From positions 1,364,001 through 1,428,000 of the forward strand of contig NZ_FNLC01000001.1 in the NCBI RefSeq assembly GCF_900104065.1: a stretch of 64,000 nucleotides of DNA, read 5' to 3'. Under the pieces are notes generated by a model. That model did not search any database, was not told the DNA's origin, and was given only the letters and a program-made list of their open reading frames with translations. The DNA comes from Natronobacterium texcoconense. Lineage in GTDB: Archaea > Halobacteriota > Halobacteria > Halobacteriales > Natrialbaceae. Position numbers and translations under genes: made by a program. Positions 7,337-15,960 of the stretch are shown here, piece after piece (positions within the stretch are counted from its first letter, which is position 1; the number at the start of each line of letters is the position of its first letter).

Positions 7337-8602
7337 ATGACGGTCGGCGTCGTCGGAGCCGGAATCAGCGGGCTCTCGCTCGTTCACGCGCTCGCCGACG
7401 AGGACGAGGACGTCGTCGCGTTCGAGGCACGCGACGAACCGGGCGGCGTCATGCGAAGCCGCCGCGTCGACGGCCGCGTCCTCGAGCTCGGGCCACAGCG
7501 ACTGCGGCTCACGCCCGGCCTCGAGTCGATGATCGACGACCTCGGCCTTCGCGATCAGCTACGGACGGGCGACGACGACCAGCCGCTGTACGTCTATCAC
7601 GACGGCTCGCTCGAGGTCGTCCCCCTGTCGCTCCGGGAGGCCATCACGACGGACCTGCTCAGTCCGCTGGGGAAACTCCGAATTCTGAAAGAGCCGCTCA
7701 CTGACTCGGCACGACCCGGCGAGACCGTCGAGGAGTACCTCGTCCGGAAGTTCGGCCATCAGGCCGCCCATCGCTTCCTCGGCCCGCTGTACAGCGGGCT
7801 GTACGGGACCGCACCGGAGAACATGCTGATGGAGTACTCGCTGGGTCGCGCCCTCGAGAACGCGGGTATCGACGGCAGCGTTCTCCTGTGGGTCGCCCGG
7901 AAACTCCTCTCGGGACGGGAGACGCCACCGATCTGTACGTTCGACGACGGACTCGGTGAGCTGACGACCGGCCTTTACGAGGCACACGCCGAGACGATCG
8001 CCCTCGACACCCCCGTCGAACGGATCGATGACGCCGGCGACGGCTACGAACTCGTCACCGACGAGGGAACCGAACGCGTCGACGACGTGGTCCTGACGAC
8101 GCCCGCGCCAACGAGCGCCGACCTGCTCGAGTCCGTCGACGCCGACCTCGCGGCGACGCTCCGGAAGTTCAACTACAACCCGATTGGGATGGTGTTCGTG
8201 GAGTCGGACCTCGAGCGCGACGGTATCGGCGCGCTCGTTCCGTCGGGCGCGGACATCGGGATCAGCGGGAGTACGTGGAACGCGAGTTTCCTCGATCGTG
8301 ACCGCGTGTTCACGTGCTACGTCGATCCCGGGAGCGACCCCGAGATGACTGACAGATCCGACGAGGAACTGGGGGAAGTCGCAGCAGCCGAGTTCGAACG
8401 ACTCACCGGTGCTGCGGCGTCGCCGATCCACGTCCACCGCTGGAATCCCGGAATGCCCGCCTACGACCGCTCGTGGACAGCGATGGACGACCTCGAGGCC
8501 CCTGATGGGCTCCACTTCTGTGCGAACTACGTCGGTCGCCCCGGCATTCCAGGACGGCTCCGGAACGCGAAACGACTCGCCGGCGAACTTTCCGACGACT
8601 AA
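7337..8602 (+). CDS. hemG: Protoporphyrinogen/coproporphyrinogen oxidase (HemG/HemY type)
   Basis: A 421-aa flavoprotein of the amine-oxidase/protoporphyrinogen-oxidase family. The FAD motif GAGISG is at residues 7-12, followed by EARDEPGGVMRS. The C-terminal FAD contact region reads CANYVGRPGIPGRL. It is followed 63 bases later by hemH and, converging, hemE. In classical haem synthesis this enzyme oxidises protoporphyrinogen IX; in the coproporphyrin-dependent pathway a closely related enzyme oxidises coproporphyrinogen III. Sequence inspection cannot choose between these substrates. No coproporphyrinogen decarboxylase (HemF/HemN) gene is nearby. Confidence 0.85.
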   Translation: MTVGVVGAGISGLSLVHALADEDEDVVAFEARDEPGGVMRSRRVDGRVLELGPQRLRLTPGLESMIDDLGLRDQLRTGDDDQPLYVYHDGSLEVVPLSLREAITTDLLSPLGKLRILKEPLTDSARPGETVEEYLVRKFGHQAAHRFLGPLYSGLYGTAPENMLMEYSLGRALENAGIDGSVLLWVARKLLSGRETPPICTFDDGLGELTTGLYEAHAETIALDTPVERIDDAGDGYELVTDEGTERVDDVVLTTPAPTSADLLESVDADLAATLRKFNYNPIGMVFVESDLERDGIGALVPSGADIGISGSTWNASFLDRDRVFTCYVDPGSDPEMTDRSDEELGEVAAAEFERLTGAAASPIHVHRWNPGMPAYDRSWTAMDDLEAPDGLHFCANYVGRPGIPGRLRNAKRLAGELSDD

Positions 8603-8633
8603 CGCCCTGCCGTCTCGTCTTCCGCCTCCGAAG

Positions 8634-8642
8634 TATCTATAC
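8634..8642 (+). promoter_or_regulatory. TATA box of hemH
   Basis: TATCTATAC centred about 27 bases before the hemH ATG predicts a leaderless transcript. hemH therefore may be transcribed on its own as well as with hemG. Confidence 0.5.
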
Positions 8643-8665
8643 CGGCCCCATCCTAACGGCCGATT

Positions 8666-9724
8666 ATGGAGACCGCCATCGTTTTGCTCAACTTCGGAGA
8701 ACCGGCCGAGCCGGATCGTGACGTCGTCCTCGAGTACCTTACGCGGATCTTCTACGACAACGCCTCGCTCGAGGACGCCGAATCCGAGGAAGGAGCGTGG
8801 GAACGTTCCCGCGAACTGGCGAAACGACGCCTCCCCGGCCTGATGGAGGAGTACGAGGAGATCGGTGGCTCGCCGCTGCAGGAGCAGGCGACCGCCCAGG
8901 CCGAGGCACTCACGGAGACGCTCGAGGAACGGGGGCACGACGTCTCCGTCTACCACGCGATGCAGTTCATGGAGCCGCTGATCCCCGACGTCGCCGAGGA
9001 ACTGGCCGCCGAAGAGTACGAGTCGGTCCTCGCGGTCCCGATCTACCCGCTCTGTGGCCCCTCGACGACCGTCGCCGCCATCGACTCGCTCGAGGAAGCG
9101 ATCGACGACCTCGAGTACGACCCAGAGTTTGCGTCGATCACCGGCTGGCACCGTGCGCCGGCGTACAACCGGATCCGTGCCGAGGCGATCCGCGGGTTCG
9201 TCGACGGGCAGGGACTTGACCTCGACGATCCCGACACCGCATTCGTCTTCTCGGCACACGGAACGCCGACGAAGTACCTCGAGGAGGGGAGTCGCTACGA
9301 CGGGTACGTCGAGGAACACGCCGACGCGGTCGCCAACATCATCGATCTCGAGGAGTACGAGATCGGCTACCAGAACCACGAGAACCGCGGCATCGACTGG
9401 ACCGAACCCGAAACCGAAGACGTCGTCGAGGGGCTGGGCGACGAAGCCGACCGCGTCGTCGTCGAACCGATGAGCTTCATGCACGAACAGTCCGAGACGC
9501 TCGTCGAACTCGACGTCGATCTCGCAGAAGACGCCGAAGCGGTGGGACTCGACCTGTATCGAGTTCCAGTTCCCCACGACGATCCGCGATTCCCCGGCCT
9601 GCTCGCCGACCTCGTCGAGCCGTTCCTCTCGGGTTTCGACCCCGCATACTACCAGCTTCGGCAGTGTCAATGTCGTGACGAGCCGGGCACGTACTGTATG
9701 AACGCCGGGCTGCCGCCGCAGTAG
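8666..9724 (+). CDS. hemH: Ferrochelatase HemH with C-terminal cysteine cluster
   Basis: A 352-aa ferrochelatase that inserts ferrous iron into a porphyrin. The catalytic histidine is H198 in FSAHGTP, and the conserved glutamate of the E-T-L motif is E277. The usual IYPLCGPSTT and tandem Rossmann-like halves are visible. The C-terminus carries C334-Q-C336-x7-C344, a plausible metal or [2Fe-2S] site; some ferrochelatases have a C-terminal cluster, though with different spacing. It could act on protoporphyrin IX or on coproporphyrin III. The gene faces hemE tail to tail with only 15 bases between stops. Confidence 0.9.
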   Translation: METAIVLLNFGEPAEPDRDVVLEYLTRIFYDNASLEDAESEEGAWERSRELAKRRLPGLMEEYEEIGGSPLQEQATAQAEALTETLEERGHDVSVYHAMQFMEPLIPDVAEELAAEEYESVLAVPIYPLCGPSTTVAAIDSLEEAIDDLEYDPEFASITGWHRAPAYNRIRAEAIRGFVDGQGLDLDDPDTAFVFSAHGTPTKYLEEGSRYDGYVEEHADAVANIIDLEEYEIGYQNHENRGIDWTEPETEDVVEGLGDEADRVVVEPMSFMHEQSETLVELDVDLAEDAEAVGLDLYRVPVPHDDPRFPGLLADLVEPFLSGFDPAYYQLRQCQCRDEPGTYCMNAGLPPQ

Positions 9725-9739
9725 AATCGCTCTGTAACG

Positions 9740-10750
9740 CTACGATACGTTTTTCGCCGTCTCGAAGAACGCTTCCACGTTCTCGACCGGCGTGTTTCGG
9801 TCGACGCCGTGGCCGAGGTTGAGGATGTGGCCGGCGTCACCCGCCGCATCGATGACCTCTCGCGTTCGTTCACGGACCGTCTCGCGATCGCCGTACAGCA
9901 AGGCTGGATCGAGGTTCCCCTGGATCGCCACGTCCTCGTCGGCGAGTTCTTCTCGGGCGTCCGCGAGGTCGACCGTCCAGTCGAGTCCGATCACGTCAGC
10001 ACCGCTGTCAGCTAGCAAGTCGAGGTTGCCGCTCATATTCCGCGCGAAGACGACAGTCGGGACGTCGACCGCCTCGAGGATTTTCTGGTGGTACGGTAGC
10101 AGGAACTCCCGGTAGTCCGCAGGCGAGAGCAGGCCGGCGTAGGTGTCGAACAGCTGGATCGCGTCGGCACCCGACTCGACCTGGAACTCGACGTACTCCA
10201 CCAGTACGTCGGTGAAGGCCTCGAGCAACCGGTCGAACGCGTCGGGATGCTCCGCCCGGAGCCGGCGAACCTCCATGAACGAGCGAGAGGGTGTCCCCTC
10301 GCAGACGTACGCCGAGAGCGTGAACGGACCGCCAGCAAAGCCCAGGACGGCGGCCTTTGAGCCGAGTTCGTCGTCCAGGCGCTCGAGCAGGTCGCCGACG
10401 TACCACAGTTCGTCGCGGACGTCGCCTCGCTCGCGGTCGGTATCGGCCGGCTCTTCGACCGGATTCTCGACGACCGGGCCGACGCCGGACTCGAGGTGAT
10501 ACGCGAAGTCGAGCGGCTCGAGCACTGTCAGGATGTCAGAGTACATGACGACGGCATCTGGCTGAAACCGCTCCCAGGGCTGGAGGGTGATTTCGGCGGC
10601 AACCTCCGGGGTCGAGATGGCCTCGAGAAACGTGTAGTCCTCCCGAAGTTCACGGTACTCGGGGAGGTACCGGCCGGCCTGGCGCATCATCCAGACGGGT
10701 GGCCGTTCGGTTTGCTCCCCCTGGGCCGCCCGCAGGAACAGGTCCTTCAT
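9740..10750 (-). CDS. hemE: Uroporphyrinogen decarboxylase
   Basis: A 336-aa HemE that converts uroporphyrinogen III to coproporphyrinogen III. The N-terminal signature PPVWMMRQAGRYLPEY at residues 17-32 contains the two substrate-binding arginines (R23, R27). The DAVVMYSDILT motif holds the key aspartate, and the C-terminal GHGVDRNTPVENV motif is intact. Length is normal. It converges on hemH. Many archaea use siroheme-derived haem synthesis instead, so the classical enzyme is noteworthy. Ends and start are unambiguous. Confidence 0.92.
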   Translation of the reverse strand: MKDLFLRAAQGEQTERPPVWMMRQAGRYLPEYRELREDYTFLEAISTPEVAAEITLQPWERFQPDAVVMYSDILTVLEPLDFAYHLESGVGPVVENPVEEPADTDRERGDVRDELWYVGDLLERLDDELGSKAAVLGFAGGPFTLSAYVCEGTPSRSFMEVRRLRAEHPDAFDRLLEAFTDVLVEYVEFQVESGADAIQLFDTYAGLLSPADYREFLLPYHQKILEAVDVPTVVFARNMSGNLDLLADSGADVIGLDWTVDLADAREELADEDVAIQGNLDPALLYGDRETVRERTREVIDAAGDAGHILNLGHGVDRNTPVENVEAFFETAKNVS

Positions 10751-10894
10751 GTCTCGTCGTTGGCGAGGCGACAGCCTAATAGTTGTGAAACCGGGCTGAT
10801 CGACTCTCGGAACGTGGAAAGAGAGAAGGTCGGTGAAACAACGGACGGCGATCGGAAGTCGGCCGTTCAGCAGCCGTCGTTTGGAGTTGGAAAC

Positions 10895-11758
10895 TCAGTA
10901 GAACTCGCGGACGAGGTCCATCGCGTCCTCGGGTGCGCCGTCGGGAATCTCGGACATGTCTTCGGTGACGCCGTGCTGTTCGTGGTACGGCACCGAGTTC
11001 TCGTCTTTGTACATCACACCCTGGTACTCCTTGTCGCTGTCGAGGATGACCTTCTTGGCGGACTCGTAGTCCGTCGGATCGTGGCCCTCCTCGTCCAGGT
11101 CGACGAGGTTGTCGCGGAAGTAGTCGTAGGTGTCGACGTCGTTGAACGTGACACACGGGCTGAAGACGTTGACGAAGCCGAAGCCGTCGTGTTCGATGGC
11201 TTCCTGAACGATCTCCTGGTGGCGCAGGGCGTCCGACGCAAAGGACTGGGCGATGAAGCTTGCACCGGAGGCGAGTGCGAGCGCGAGCGGGTTGACCGGT
11301 GGCTGCTTCGGACCCTCGGGGGTCGTCGAGGTCTCGAAGTCAGACCGCGAGGTCGGCGAGGCCTGGCCCTTGGTCAGCCCGTAGATACGGTTGTCCATGA
11401 CGACGTAGGTCATGTCGACGTTTCGGCGGACGGCGTGGACGAAGTGGCCGGCACCGATCGAGTAGCCGTCACCGTCACCGCCGGCGACCATCACTTCGAT
11501 GTCGGGGCGGGCCATCTTGACGCCGGTGCCGACCGGGAGCGCACGGCCGTGAACCCCGTGAAGGGCGTAGCTGTGCATGTAGGTCCCGATCTTGCCGGAA
11601 CAGCCGATCCCGGCGACCACGAACGTGTTGTCGGGGTCGTTGCCGGTCTCGGCCAGGGCTTTCATCATGCCGTTCATCGTCCCGAAGTCGCCGCATCCGG
11701 GACACCACGTCGGCTGCTTGTCGGATTTGAAGTCAGTGAATCGTACGTCGGAGCTCAT
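10895..11758 (-). CDS. korB: 2-oxoacid:ferredoxin oxidoreductase beta subunit
   Basis: A 287-aa thiamine-diphosphate-binding subunit. The motif WCPGCGDFG (C19, C22) and the ThDP/magnesium motif GGDGDGYSIGAGHF...VVMDNRIYGLTKGQ are complete. With KorA it oxidatively decarboxylates a 2-oxoacid, most likely 2-oxoglutarate, to the acyl-CoA while reducing ferredoxin. The start ATG overlaps the korA stop by one base (TAATG), so the subunits are translationally coupled. Substrate assignment rests on resemblance of the alpha subunit to KorA rather than PorA. Confidence 0.9.
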   Translation of the reverse strand: MSSDVRFTDFKSDKQPTWCPGCGDFGTMNGMMKALAETGNDPDNTFVVAGIGCSGKIGTYMHSYALHGVHGRALPVGTGVKMARPDIEVMVAGGDGDGYSIGAGHFVHAVRRNVDMTYVVMDNRIYGLTKGQASPTSRSDFETSTTPEGPKQPPVNPLALALASGASFIAQSFASDALRHQEIVQEAIEHDGFGFVNVFSPCVTFNDVDTYDYFRDNLVDLDEEGHDPTDYESAKKVILDSDKEYQGVMYKDENSVPYHEQHGVTEDMSEIPDGAPEDAMDLVREFY

Positions 11759-13509
11759 TATGCTGGCACCTCCTCGGAGAGTTTCTGCGTGATCTGTTCG
11801 GCGAGTTCGTCCGCCTTGAAGCGGACGCCGGTGTACTTGTTAATGCGCTTGACGCGGGTAAGTGCGTCGTGTTCGAGCAGGTCGGCGAACTGGCCGGTCG
11901 CGTTCGCCTCGACCACGATCACTTCGTCTGCAGCCTCGATCTCGTCGCTGAGATCCGGCCGTGGGAAGATGTACGGAACGGAGATGACCCGAAGGTCGAT
12001 CCCGTCCTCCTCGAGGTAGTCGAGCGCTTCGGTGAGTGCGCCCTCGTTGGAGCCCCACGAGATGACGAGGTTGTCGGCGTCCTCGTCGCCGAACTCGCGG
12101 TAGTCCCAGTCTTCTTCTTCCTCGGCGGTCGCGACCTTCCGGTAGCGTTTGTCGACCTGCTGGACGCGCTCGTCCTGGTCTTCGGTTCGGCGACCGAGTT
12201 CGTCGTGCTCGAGGCCGGTGCTCATGTGGGCACCGTCGGTCGTTCCGGGGATAGCACGCGGGCTGACGCCGTCGTCGGTGACTGCGTGGGCGCGGAACCG
12301 ACCCTGGGCGTCGAGCCACTCGTCGACTTCGTCCTCGTCGACGAGTTTGCCGCGGTCGATCTCGACTTCGTCCATGTCGAAGGTCTCCGGCGGGAACGTC
12401 TGTTCGGTGACCGACATCGCCAGGTCGGAGACGAGGAAGACGGGCGTCTGGTACTTCTCGGCGAGGTTGAACGCCTCGATGGTCTTCCAGAAACACTCGT
12501 CGATCGAGGTGGGCGTGACGACGAAGCGTGGAATTTCACCGTGGCCGCCGTACAGCGCCATGTTGAGGTCGCCCTGTTCCTGCTTGGTCGGCATCCCGGT
12601 CGACGGGCCGGATCGCTGGACGTCCGTGATGACGAGCGGCGTCTCGCTCTGTGCGACGAGGCCGAACGTCTCGGTCATCAGGTCGATCCCGGCACCCGAG
12701 GTCGCGGTCATCGACCGCGCGCCGGCGCGGGCAGCACCCAGCGCCATGTTGATCGCGGAGAGTTCGTCCTCGGCCTGGACGACGTGACCGCCGTAGTCTT
12801 CGATCCGGCCGGTCAGGTACTCCATGATCGACGTCGCGGGCGTGATCGGGTAGCCGGCGTAGAACCGACAGCCGGCGGCGAGTGCACCCATGCCGATCGC
12901 TTCGTTCCCGTTCAGGAGGACGTAGTCCTCGTCGGTCGTCTCGAGGTCGTAACCGAGGTCGACGTCGTAGTTTTCGCGGACGTACTCCTGGCCCTTGCGG
13001 GCGGCTTCCTTGTTGTTCTCGACGATCTTCGAGCCCTTGCCGCCGAAGCGCTTCTCGAGAGACTCGTCGAGATATTCGACGTCGAAGCCAGTGATCTCAC
13101 ACGCGGCACCGAGCGCGACGGTGTTGCGCATGATTGCGCCGCCGGCTTCCTCCGCGATGGACTTCAGCGGGACGTCGACGCCAGTTACCTCCTCGGGAAT
13201 GTCGGCGTCCCAGGAGCGTTCGCCGTCGTAGATGACGGCGCTTCCTTCGTGGAGTTCGCCGACGTTTTCGTCGATCGTTCGCTGAGTGAGCGCGACGAGG
13301 ATGTCGAGTCGGTCCACGACGCTTTGGACCTGATCGACCGACGTTCGAATCTTGTACGCCGTGTAGCCGCCACGGATACGAGATGCGAAATCTTTCGAGG
13401 TGAACACGTGCCGTCCGGCGCGCGAAAGCGCCTGGGCGAAAATCTTGCCAGTGGAGTCGATACCGTCCCCGGCCTCGCCTCCGACCGCCCAGTTGAGATC
13501 CTCTGCCAT
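11758..13509 (-). CDS. korA: 2-oxoacid:ferredoxin oxidoreductase alpha subunit (gamma-alpha fusion)
   Basis: A 583-aa subunit. The N-terminal catalytic gamma domain (GGEAGDGIDSTGKIFAQALS, then SRIRGGYTAYKIR) spans about residues 1-190 and is fused to the pyrimidine-binding alpha domain (GNEAIGMGALAAGCRFYAGYPITPATSI and onward). The open frame continues upstream of 13509, but the extension crosses the divergent promoter area and does not resemble the family, so ATG at 13509 (MAEDLNWAVGG) is taken. The pattern is that of haloarchaeal KorA. It supplies reduced ferredoxin and feeds the citric acid cycle. Confidence 0.9.
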   Translation of the reverse strand: MAEDLNWAVGGEAGDGIDSTGKIFAQALSRAGRHVFTSKDFASRIRGGYTAYKIRTSVDQVQSVVDRLDILVALTQRTIDENVGELHEGSAVIYDGERSWDADIPEEVTGVDVPLKSIAEEAGGAIMRNTVALGAACEITGFDVEYLDESLEKRFGGKGSKIVENNKEAARKGQEYVRENYDVDLGYDLETTDEDYVLLNGNEAIGMGALAAGCRFYAGYPITPATSIMEYLTGRIEDYGGHVVQAEDELSAINMALGAARAGARSMTATSGAGIDLMTETFGLVAQSETPLVITDVQRSGPSTGMPTKQEQGDLNMALYGGHGEIPRFVVTPTSIDECFWKTIEAFNLAEKYQTPVFLVSDLAMSVTEQTFPPETFDMDEVEIDRGKLVDEDEVDEWLDAQGRFRAHAVTDDGVSPRAIPGTTDGAHMSTGLEHDELGRRTEDQDERVQQVDKRYRKVATAEEEEDWDYREFGDEDADNLVISWGSNEGALTEALDYLEEDGIDLRVISVPYIFPRPDLSDEIEAADEVIVVEANATGQFADLLEHDALTRVKRINKYTGVRFKADELAEQITQKLSEEVPA

Positions 13510-13686
13510 GTTGTCGCGAAAATTGCCCCCTGCCGATAAAAAGGCTTCTGAAACCCAGGCCGAATTCCTCCCGAAAATGCGGTTTACACACGTTATAGTA
13601 ACGATCCAGCGGAAAATAACGAAAACGACAACGATACCGAACTGAGAACGGAACGACTTTTCAATTCGACCCCGAACCGGTTCAAT

Positions 13687-14331
13687 ATGGAGATAGAGGG
13701 GACGCCAGTCACCGTCGAATCGGTACGCGACGTCGGGCCGGATACGATCGCACTCGAACTCGAGACGCCCGAAGAGTTCGACGCGTTGCCCGGCCAGTTC
13801 GTCCTGTTGCGGGCCGCACCCGGAGACGAAGTCTACGAACGTCACTACACGCTCTCGTCGCCGTCGGTCGAGGACACGTTCGAACTCACGGTCGGCATCG
13901 ATCCCGAAGGGGAGTTGTCGCCCTGGCTCGCCGACCTCGAGGGCGGCGAAACCGTCCACGTCGACGGGCCGTTCGGGACGATCACCTACGAGCGCGATCA
14001 GGACGTCGTCGCCGTCGCAGGCGGGCCAGGCGTCGGTCCCGCAGTCTCGATCGCAGAGGCCGCCCACGACGCCGGCCACGAGGCAGTCGTCGTCTATCAG
14101 GACGACGAACCCGCCCACCGCGACCGGCTCGAGGCGCTCGAGGACGAGGGTGCGACGGTCGTCTTCGTCGACGACGACGCGGACGAAGAGCTAGCAGATG
14201 CCATCGAGACGCACCTCGAAAAGGGACAGTACTACGCCTTTGGCTTCGACGGATTCGTCAGGTTCGTCGCGGACGCTATCGAGGACGCGGGCGGCGATCC
14301 GGACGAGGCGCTGATCGAGAACTTCGGTTGA
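13687..14331 (+). CDS. FNR-type flavin reductase
   Basis: A 214-aa protein of the ferredoxin-NADP reductase superfamily. The N-terminal beta-barrel contains the FAD motif RHYTLSSPS near residues 55-63, and the C-terminal nucleotide domain begins with VAVAGGPGVGPAVSIAEAA. The NAD(P)-binding half is short and ends in a very acidic stretch, so it is smaller than typical 250-aa homologues. No iron-sulfur domain is fused. It is divergent from korA, which may share the promoter region; an electron-transfer role with the oxidoreductase is possible but unproven. Confidence 0.8.
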   Translation: MEIEGTPVTVESVRDVGPDTIALELETPEEFDALPGQFVLLRAAPGDEVYERHYTLSSPSVEDTFELTVGIDPEGELSPWLADLEGGETVHVDGPFGTITYERDQDVVAVAGGPGVGPAVSIAEAAHDAGHEAVVVYQDDEPAHRDRLEALEDEGATVVFVDDDADEELADAIETHLEKGQYYAFGFDGFVRFVADAIEDAGGDPDEALIENFG

Positions 14332-14337
14332 CATCCT

Positions 14338-14357
14338 CCTGCGCCTGAAGACGCAGG
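14338..14357 (-). other. Hairpin resembling an IS200/IS605 end
   Basis: CCTGCG-CCTGAAGA-CGCAGG forms a perfect six-base stem seven bases past the flavin reductase stop. Read on the minus strand, GGATTCCTGCGTCTTCAGG followed by CGCAGGAGGATGTCAA looks like the hairpin end of haloarchaeal IS1341/TnpB-type elements as I remember them. It could equally act as a terminator for the reductase gene. Confidence 0.4.
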
Positions 14358-14853
14358 AATCCCGAGCGGTGGGAGTTTCAGGTTTGCAACCAGGGATGCC
14401 GCCACTTCACGGGAATCCGTTTAACCCAGACGTCGTGGTCGGTGGCTGACTGGCGTTGCCAAACCGCCGTTACTCCTATCCTCCACGTCGTTGCCCCCCA
14501 TCTGTTGTTTTTGCCAGCAGGGAGACGCTGACACTTCGATGGACTCGGAGGTATCGTTGTGCTTGCTCGACCGACAGGCACGATGACGAACCCTTCTGGA
14601 TTCGCGTTCACCGCGTCGGTGTTTCGGATATTGTCTCATTGGGTGGCGGATAGACCGCCTCCGAAGGTCGTTCGGAATCCGCTTCGTTCCGACCTGACCT
14701 TGCTTCTGTGTAGTGGTTCTGTATATTTGAAGGTTCAGGTTGGAAACTCAGCTATGCTTCTGTCAGTGGAAACGTAATCGAGTGACGACGCGTATCCACG
14801 CCGTGAACGACGTTGTATTGCGCCTGTTCAGCGTATAATGTTCGCAGTCGCAG
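14358..14853 (-). mobile_element. Possible degraded transposon scar, no intact gene
   Basis: About 500 bases without a credible gene. The composition differs from neighbours: fewer GAC/GTC codons and more mixed AT content. Short minus-strand frames (for example 14378-14611 and 14421-14639) are rich in R, S and T and show no TnpB motifs such as the CxxC zinc finger or the DHADYNA signature. The stretch begins at the hairpin at 14338-14357, so a decayed IS200/IS605-type element is the best guess. Evidence is weak. Confidence 0.3.
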
Positions 14854-15096
14854 TTACCCGTCGAAGACGACGGCCGTCCCACCGCAGTTCGGACACGCCT
14901 CCTGTTCGTCGGGGAATCCGGCGTCGCACTCGAGACAACGGTACTCGAGGTCGGCGTCGGAATCCGTTTCGCTTTCGCTTTCCCCGTCGGTCTCGGCCGC
15001 TGGGTCGTCTTCGTCTTCGACCATCTCATCGCGCGCGGTCTCGGCTTCTTGCTTGACTCGTTCGACTTTCTCCCCGAGGCGTTCGAACAGGCTCAT
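14854..15096 (-). CDS. Small zinc-ribbon protein
   Basis: An 80-aa protein. Residues 1-30 form a charged amphipathic helix (MSLFERLGEKVERVKQEAET), 30-50 a very acidic linker, and 51-80 a zinc ribbon with C54-x2-C57...C68-x2-C71 (CLECDAG and CPNCGG). The start is the ATG at 15096; the longer open frame upstream runs through the cspA promoter region and is not used. Such proteins are common in haloarchaea and may bind nucleic acid or partner proteins; the function is unknown. It is divergent from the cold-shock gene. Confidence 0.75.
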   Translation of the reverse strand: MSLFERLGEKVERVKQEAETARDEMVEDEDDPAAETDGESESETDSDADLEYRCLECDAGFPDEQEACPNCGGTAVVFDG

Positions 15097-15241
15097 ACGT
15101 GCCTCTGGGCGAGTACCGTGAAAAGGTTTGGTCCCGAGTTCACCACTCGAGTCGTCGATTTCGTGTGTCCCGACCGGCGCGAGTCGTGTGGGCTCGACCC
15201 ACGGAACCCTTATCCGTGCACCTCCCTTCCCTTTAGAAGCA

Positions 15242-15436
15242 ATGGCAGAAGGTAACGTTGATTTCTTCAACGACACAGGCGGTTACGGTTTCATCTCGAC
15301 GGACGACGCGGACGACGACGTATTCTTCCACATGGAGGACGTTGGCGGACCGGACCTCGAAGAGGGGCAGGACGTCGAATTCAGCATCGAACAGGCCCCC
15401 AAGGGCCCCCGGGCGACCAACGTCACCCGACTCTAG
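15242..15436 (+). CDS. cspA: Cold-shock domain protein
   Basis: A 64-aa single cold-shock domain, the usual size. The RNA-binding motifs are intact: GYGFIS at residues 14-19 (RNP1 type) and VFFHM at 27-31 (RNP2 type). It binds single-stranded nucleic acid and probably acts as an RNA chaperone. A TATA-like CCTTATCC at 15208-15215 is about 30 bases upstream, giving a near-leaderless transcript. Confidence 0.95.
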   Translation: MAEGNVDFFNDTGGYGFISTDDADDDVFFHMEDVGGPDLEEGQDVEFSIEQAPKGPRATNVTRL

Positions 15437-15510
15437 AGCAGTCTAGATAGCAACAACGCGTATTTTGAGACGATAGCGATCGACCAGCGGTAGTTCTGAC
15501 TGCAGTACGG

Positions 15511-15894
15511 TTAGTGTTCGACGAGCTCCAGCAGGATCCCGCCCGTATCCCGCGGATGCAGGAACGCCACCGAGTGACCCCACGCGCCCGGACGAGGTTC
15601 CTCGTCGACCAGCGTCACGTCGTGGTCGCGGACCGTCTCGAGTGCGCCCTCTATGTCGTCGGTCGCGAGCGCGAGATGGTGGATGCCCGGCCCGTTCTCC
15701 TCGAGGTAGTGTGCGATCGTCCCGCCCTCGATGGGTTCGAGCAACTCGAAGTAGCTCTCGCCACACTCCAGGAAGACGACGCGCATCCCGTCGAAGACCT
15801 CTTCGTGGACGCGCTCGAGGCCGAAGAGATCGGTGTATAGCTCCGCGAGTTCGTCCGCGTCGGTGGTCGCGATGCCGGCGTGGTCGAAGTGCAT
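15511..15894 (-). CDS. mce: Methylmalonyl-CoA epimerase
   Basis: A 127-aa protein of the vicinal-oxygen-chelate family. The expected metal ligands are visible: H5 in the first repeat, H73 in GIHHLAL, and E123 near the C-terminus (ILLELVEH). It interconverts (R)- and (S)-methylmalonyl-CoA, feeding the mutase encoded about 1 kb upstream on the same strand. Length is typical. Together they return propionyl-CoA-derived carbon to succinyl-CoA, which the methylaspartate pathway at 29-35 kb requires. Confidence 0.9.
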   Translation of the reverse strand: MHFDHAGIATTDADELAELYTDLFGLERVHEEVFDGMRVVFLECGESYFELLEPIEGGTIAHYLEENGPGIHHLALATDDIEGALETVRDHDVTLVDEEPRPGAWGHSVAFLHPRDTGGILLELVEH

Positions 15895-15960
15895 TGGGTG
15901 GTAGTCGACGGAACGGCGCTGCTAGTATTATGATTTTTCATTGCGTATCGCGGCAGGTCG

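Noticed and set aside
7559-9670. 703-codon minus-strand open frame opposite hemG and hemH
   Set aside because: It is antisense to two genes with clear catalytic motifs and has no recognisable domain or promoter.
10496-13539. Long plus-strand frames opposite hemE, korB and korA
   Set aside because: They lie antisense to complete enzymes with intact motifs and have the low-complexity V/D/G/E make-up of shadow frames.
13510-14118. Upstream extension of korA to 14118
   Set aside because: The extra 203 codons run through the divergent flavin reductase gene and are not like any KorA. The ATG at 13509 gives the family N-terminus.
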